Shown here in pieces: positions 4,789 through 6,876 of a stretch of 6,876 bases of DNA. Both the position numbers and the translations under genes were made by a program. Location: positions 1 through 6,876 of the forward strand of contig CAJOIG010000125.1 of assembly GCA_905234575.1 (NCBI GenBank), given 5' to 3'. This stretch comes from an uncultured Oscillospiraceae bacterium. Lineage in GTDB: Bacteria > Bacillota > Clostridia > Oscillospirales > Oscillospiraceae. Numbering within the stretch: position 1 is the stretch's first letter; each line of letters opens with the position of its first letter. The notes below the pieces were generated by a model. It was not told the origin of the DNA, ran no database searches, and was given only the letters and a program-made list of their open reading frames with translations.

Positions 4789-6870
4789 ATGGTACAGAAC
4801 CTGTTCTGGATCGGCTTCGTGGGCGCCGCCGTCGCGCTCGTCTTCGCCCTGCTTCAGCGGAACAAAGTCATGAAGTTCTCTGAGGGCGACGACAAGATGG
4901 TCAAGCTCGCCTCCGCCATCCGCCAGGGTGCGAACGCCTACCTCAAGGCGCAGTACACCACCGTCGCCAAGGTGTTCGCCATCGTGTTCGTGATCCTGCT
5001 GATCATCGCCTTTGCCTCCAAGGGGCAGATGCTCTCCCGCGTGACGCCCTTCGCGTTCCTGACGGGCGGCATCTGGTCCATGCTCGCGGGCTTCATCGGC
5101 ATGCGCATCGCGACGAACTCCAACGCCCGCACGGCGAACGCCGCGCATGAGAGCCTGAACCGCGGCCTGAACGTCGCCTTCTCCTCCGGCTCCGTCATGG
5201 GCTTCACCGTTGTGGGTCTCGGTATCCTCGACATCACCCTTTGGTTCATCGGCCTGCGCGTGCTCGGCCACATCGACGACCCCGTCGCTCTCGGCAACAT
5301 CATGGTCATGAACGGCATGGGCGCGTCCTTCATGGCGCTGTTCGCCCGCGTGGGCGGCGGCATCTACACGAAGGCCGCGGACGTCGGCGCGGACCTCGTC
5401 GGCAAGGTCGAGGCGGGCATCCCCGAGGACGACCCCCGCAACCCCGCCACCATCGCCGATAACGTCGGCGACAACGTCGGCGACGTCGCCGGCATGGGCG
5501 CCGACCTCTACGAGAGCTATGTCGGCTCCATCCTCGCCACCTTCGCCCTGGCCGCCTCCGCCGGCTACGGCTGGAACGGCATGTTCCTGCCCGTGGCGCT
5601 GGCCGTCTGCGGCATCATCTGCTCCCTCATCGGCTCCTTCCTCGTGAAGACCAAGGAGGACGCCACCCAGCTGAGCCTCCTCAACAGCCTGCGTACCGGC
5701 ACCTACACCGCCGCCGTCCTGAGCGCCATCGTCGCGGCCCCCCTGTGCTACTTCATCCTCGGCACCGCGAACCACTGCTGGGGCGTTTACATCTCCATCC
5801 TCTGCGGCCTCGTGGGCGGCACCGCCATCGGCTACTTCACCGAGTACTACACCTCCGACAACTATAAGCCCACCCAGAAGCTGGCCGCGGCCTCCGAGAC
5901 CGGCTCCGCCACCATCATCATCGGCGGCATCTCCCTGGGCCTCAAGTCCACCATGGCCTCCATCCTGATCGTCGGCGCCGCCGTCATCATCAGCTTCTTC
6001 TGCGCCGGCGGCCGCGAGAGCTTCAACCAGGGCCTGTACGGCATCGGCATCGCCGGCGTCGGCATGCTCTCCACCCTGGGCATCACCCTCGCCACCGACG
6101 CTTACGGCCCCGTGGCCGACAACGCCGGCGGCATCGCCGAGATGAGCGGCCTGCCCGAGGAGGTCCGCGACCGTACCGACGCCCTCGACTCCCTCGGCAA
6201 CACCACTGCCGCCACCGGCAAGGGCTTCGCCATCGGCTCCGCCTCCCTGACCGCCCTGGCCCTGCTCGTCTCCTACGTCAACATCGTGCAGGACAAGACC
6301 GAGGAGATCCTGGACTTCTCCCTCACGAGCCCGACCGTCCTCGTCGGCCTGTTCATCGGCGCGATGCTGACCTTCGTGTTCTCCGCCTTCACCATGAGCG
6401 CGGTGCAGACCGCCGTCGTGGAGGTCCGCCGTCAGTTCCGCGAGATCGCGGGCATCATGGAGTATGAGGCCGATCCCGACTATGCCGCCTGCGTCTCCCT
6501 CTGCACGAAGGGCGCTCTGCATGAGATGGTCGTTCCGAGCCTTCTCGCCATCATCGTGCCCATCATCACCGGCCTCATCCTCGGGCCGACCGGCGTCGTG
6601 GGTCTGCTCGGCGGCGTTTCCGTCACGGGCTTTGCCATGGCGGTGTTCATGTCGAACGCCGGCGGCGCCTGGGACAATGCCAAGAAGTACATCGAGCGCG
6701 GCAACCACGGCGGCAAGGGCTCCGACCAGCACAAGGCCGCGGTCGTAGGCGACACCGTGGGCGACCCCTTCAAGGATACCTCGGGCCCCAGCCTGAACAT
6801 CCTCATCAAGCTCTGCTCCACCGTGTCCATCGTGTTCTCCGGCCTCATCGTGGCCTTCCACCTCATCTGA
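4789..6870 (+). CDS. hppA: Membrane-bound ion-pumping pyrophosphatase, K+-dependent class
   Basis: An integral membrane enzyme that hydrolyses pyrophosphate and pumps H+ and/or Na+ out of the cytoplasm. The protein is complete at 693 residues and very hydrophobic, consistent with the family's 16 membrane helices. Key motifs: MVKLASAIRQGANAYLKAQY (37-56), GGIYTKAADVGADLVGKVEAG (190-210, the DVGADLVGKVE signature), EDDPRNPATIADNVGDNVGD (213-232), MGADLYESY (236-244, Glu242 at the ion gate), ATDAYGPVADNAGGIAEMSG (435-454), GNTTAATGKGFAIGSA (470-485) and, near the C-terminus, NAGGAWDNAKKYIE, GDTVGDPFKDTSGPSLNIL. Ala474 and Gly477 in the GNTTAATGKG motif mark the K+-dependent class; K+-independent pumps have Lys and Thr there. 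H+ versus Na+ specificity cannot be settled by these motifs. ATG 4789 is preferred over TTG 4783 because AGGAG lies 9 rather than 3 bases away. Single-gene unit with its own promoter; no terminator is visible in the 6 bases left. Confidence 0.97.
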   Translation: MVQNLFWIGFVGAAVALVFALLQRNKVMKFSEGDDKMVKLASAIRQGANAYLKAQYTTVAKVFAIVFVILLIIAFASKGQMLSRVTPFAFLTGGIWSMLAGFIGMRIATNSNARTANAAHESLNRGLNVAFSSGSVMGFTVVGLGILDITLWFIGLRVLGHIDDPVALGNIMVMNGMGASFMALFARVGGGIYTKAADVGADLVGKVEAGIPEDDPRNPATIADNVGDNVGDVAGMGADLYESYVGSILATFALAASAGYGWNGMFLPVALAVCGIICSLIGSFLVKTKEDATQLSLLNSLRTGTYTAAVLSAIVAAPLCYFILGTANHCWGVYISILCGLVGGTAIGYFTEYYTSDNYKPTQKLAAASETGSATIIIGGISLGLKSTMASILIVGAAVIISFFCAGGRESFNQGLYGIGIAGVGMLSTLGITLATDAYGPVADNAGGIAEMSGLPEEVRDRTDALDSLGNTTAATGKGFAIGSASLTALALLVSYVNIVQDKTEEILDFSLTSPTVLVGLFIGAMLTFVFSAFTMSAVQTAVVEVRRQFREIAGIMEYEADPDYAACVSLCTKGALHEMVVPSLLAIIVPIITGLILGPTGVVGLLGGVSVTGFAMAVFMSNAGGAWDNAKKYIERGNHGGKGSDQHKAAVVGDTVGDPFKDTSGPSLNILIKLCSTVSIVFSGLIVAFHLI

Positions 6871-6876
6871 TCCCAT

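Noticed and set aside
4750..6876. Antisense open frame of about 700 codons opposite hppA
   Set aside because: Its composition is a low-complexity mix of Gly, Ala, Asp, Glu and His with no recognisable domain. It arises from the strong G/C third-position bias of hppA, whose own frame is unmistakable.

Overview
The window reads as a stretch of bacterial chromosome that is strongly G+C-rich in its genes and carries consensus sigma-70-type promoters and AGGAGG-type ribosome binding sites. The gene set (a fold-type II PLP enzyme of the kind common in Clostridia, a YcxB-like membrane protein, a solitary hydantoinase-type amidohydrolase and a K+-dependent membrane pyrophosphatase) suggests a high-GC anaerobic Firmicute, perhaps a gut Clostridia lineage such as Oscillospirales. 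That placement is inference from gene content and signals; no rRNA or marker gene is present. I see no mobile element, CRISPR array, tRNA or rRNA.

Layout, left to right. Positions 1-1034 (minus strand) hold a two-gene unit: ruvX (YqgF-family Holliday-junction-resolvase-like protein), then galM (aldose 1-epimerase), joined by an ATGA stop/start overlap; galM runs off the left edge. Divergent from it, 1158-2596 (plus) encodes a conserved PLP-dependent protein related to cysteine synthases. Its reading frame is broken near 1397-1400, apparently by a small deletion of 3n+1 bases. A strong hairpin at 2602-2637 separates it from the convergent minus-strand gene 2653-3153, a two-helix YcxB-like membrane protein. 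Divergent from that gene, 3235-4590 (plus) encodes a dihydropyrimidinase/hydantoinase-family amidohydrolase with a complete metal site. A very A+T-rich spacer (4591-4788) with a probable terminator and a good promoter leads into 4789-6870, a complete membrane-bound pyrophosphatase (hppA) with the sequence signature of the K+-dependent class.

The genes do not form one pathway. GalM is sugar metabolism, RuvX is nucleic-acid processing (DNA or rRNA), the amidohydrolase is probably pyrimidine/hydantoin or related cyclic amide catabolism, and HppA conserves energy from pyrophosphate as an ion gradient. The promoters and terminators divide the window into five transcription units: ruvX-galM, the PLP gene, the YcxB-like gene, the amidohydrolase and hppA.

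I did not find a convincing new multi-gene system. The items most worth following are the frame break in an otherwise well preserved PLP gene, the overlapping divergent promoters in front of ruvX and the PLP gene, a 9-bp inverted repeat centred on the YcxB-like gene's -10 box, and the A+T island that drives hppA.
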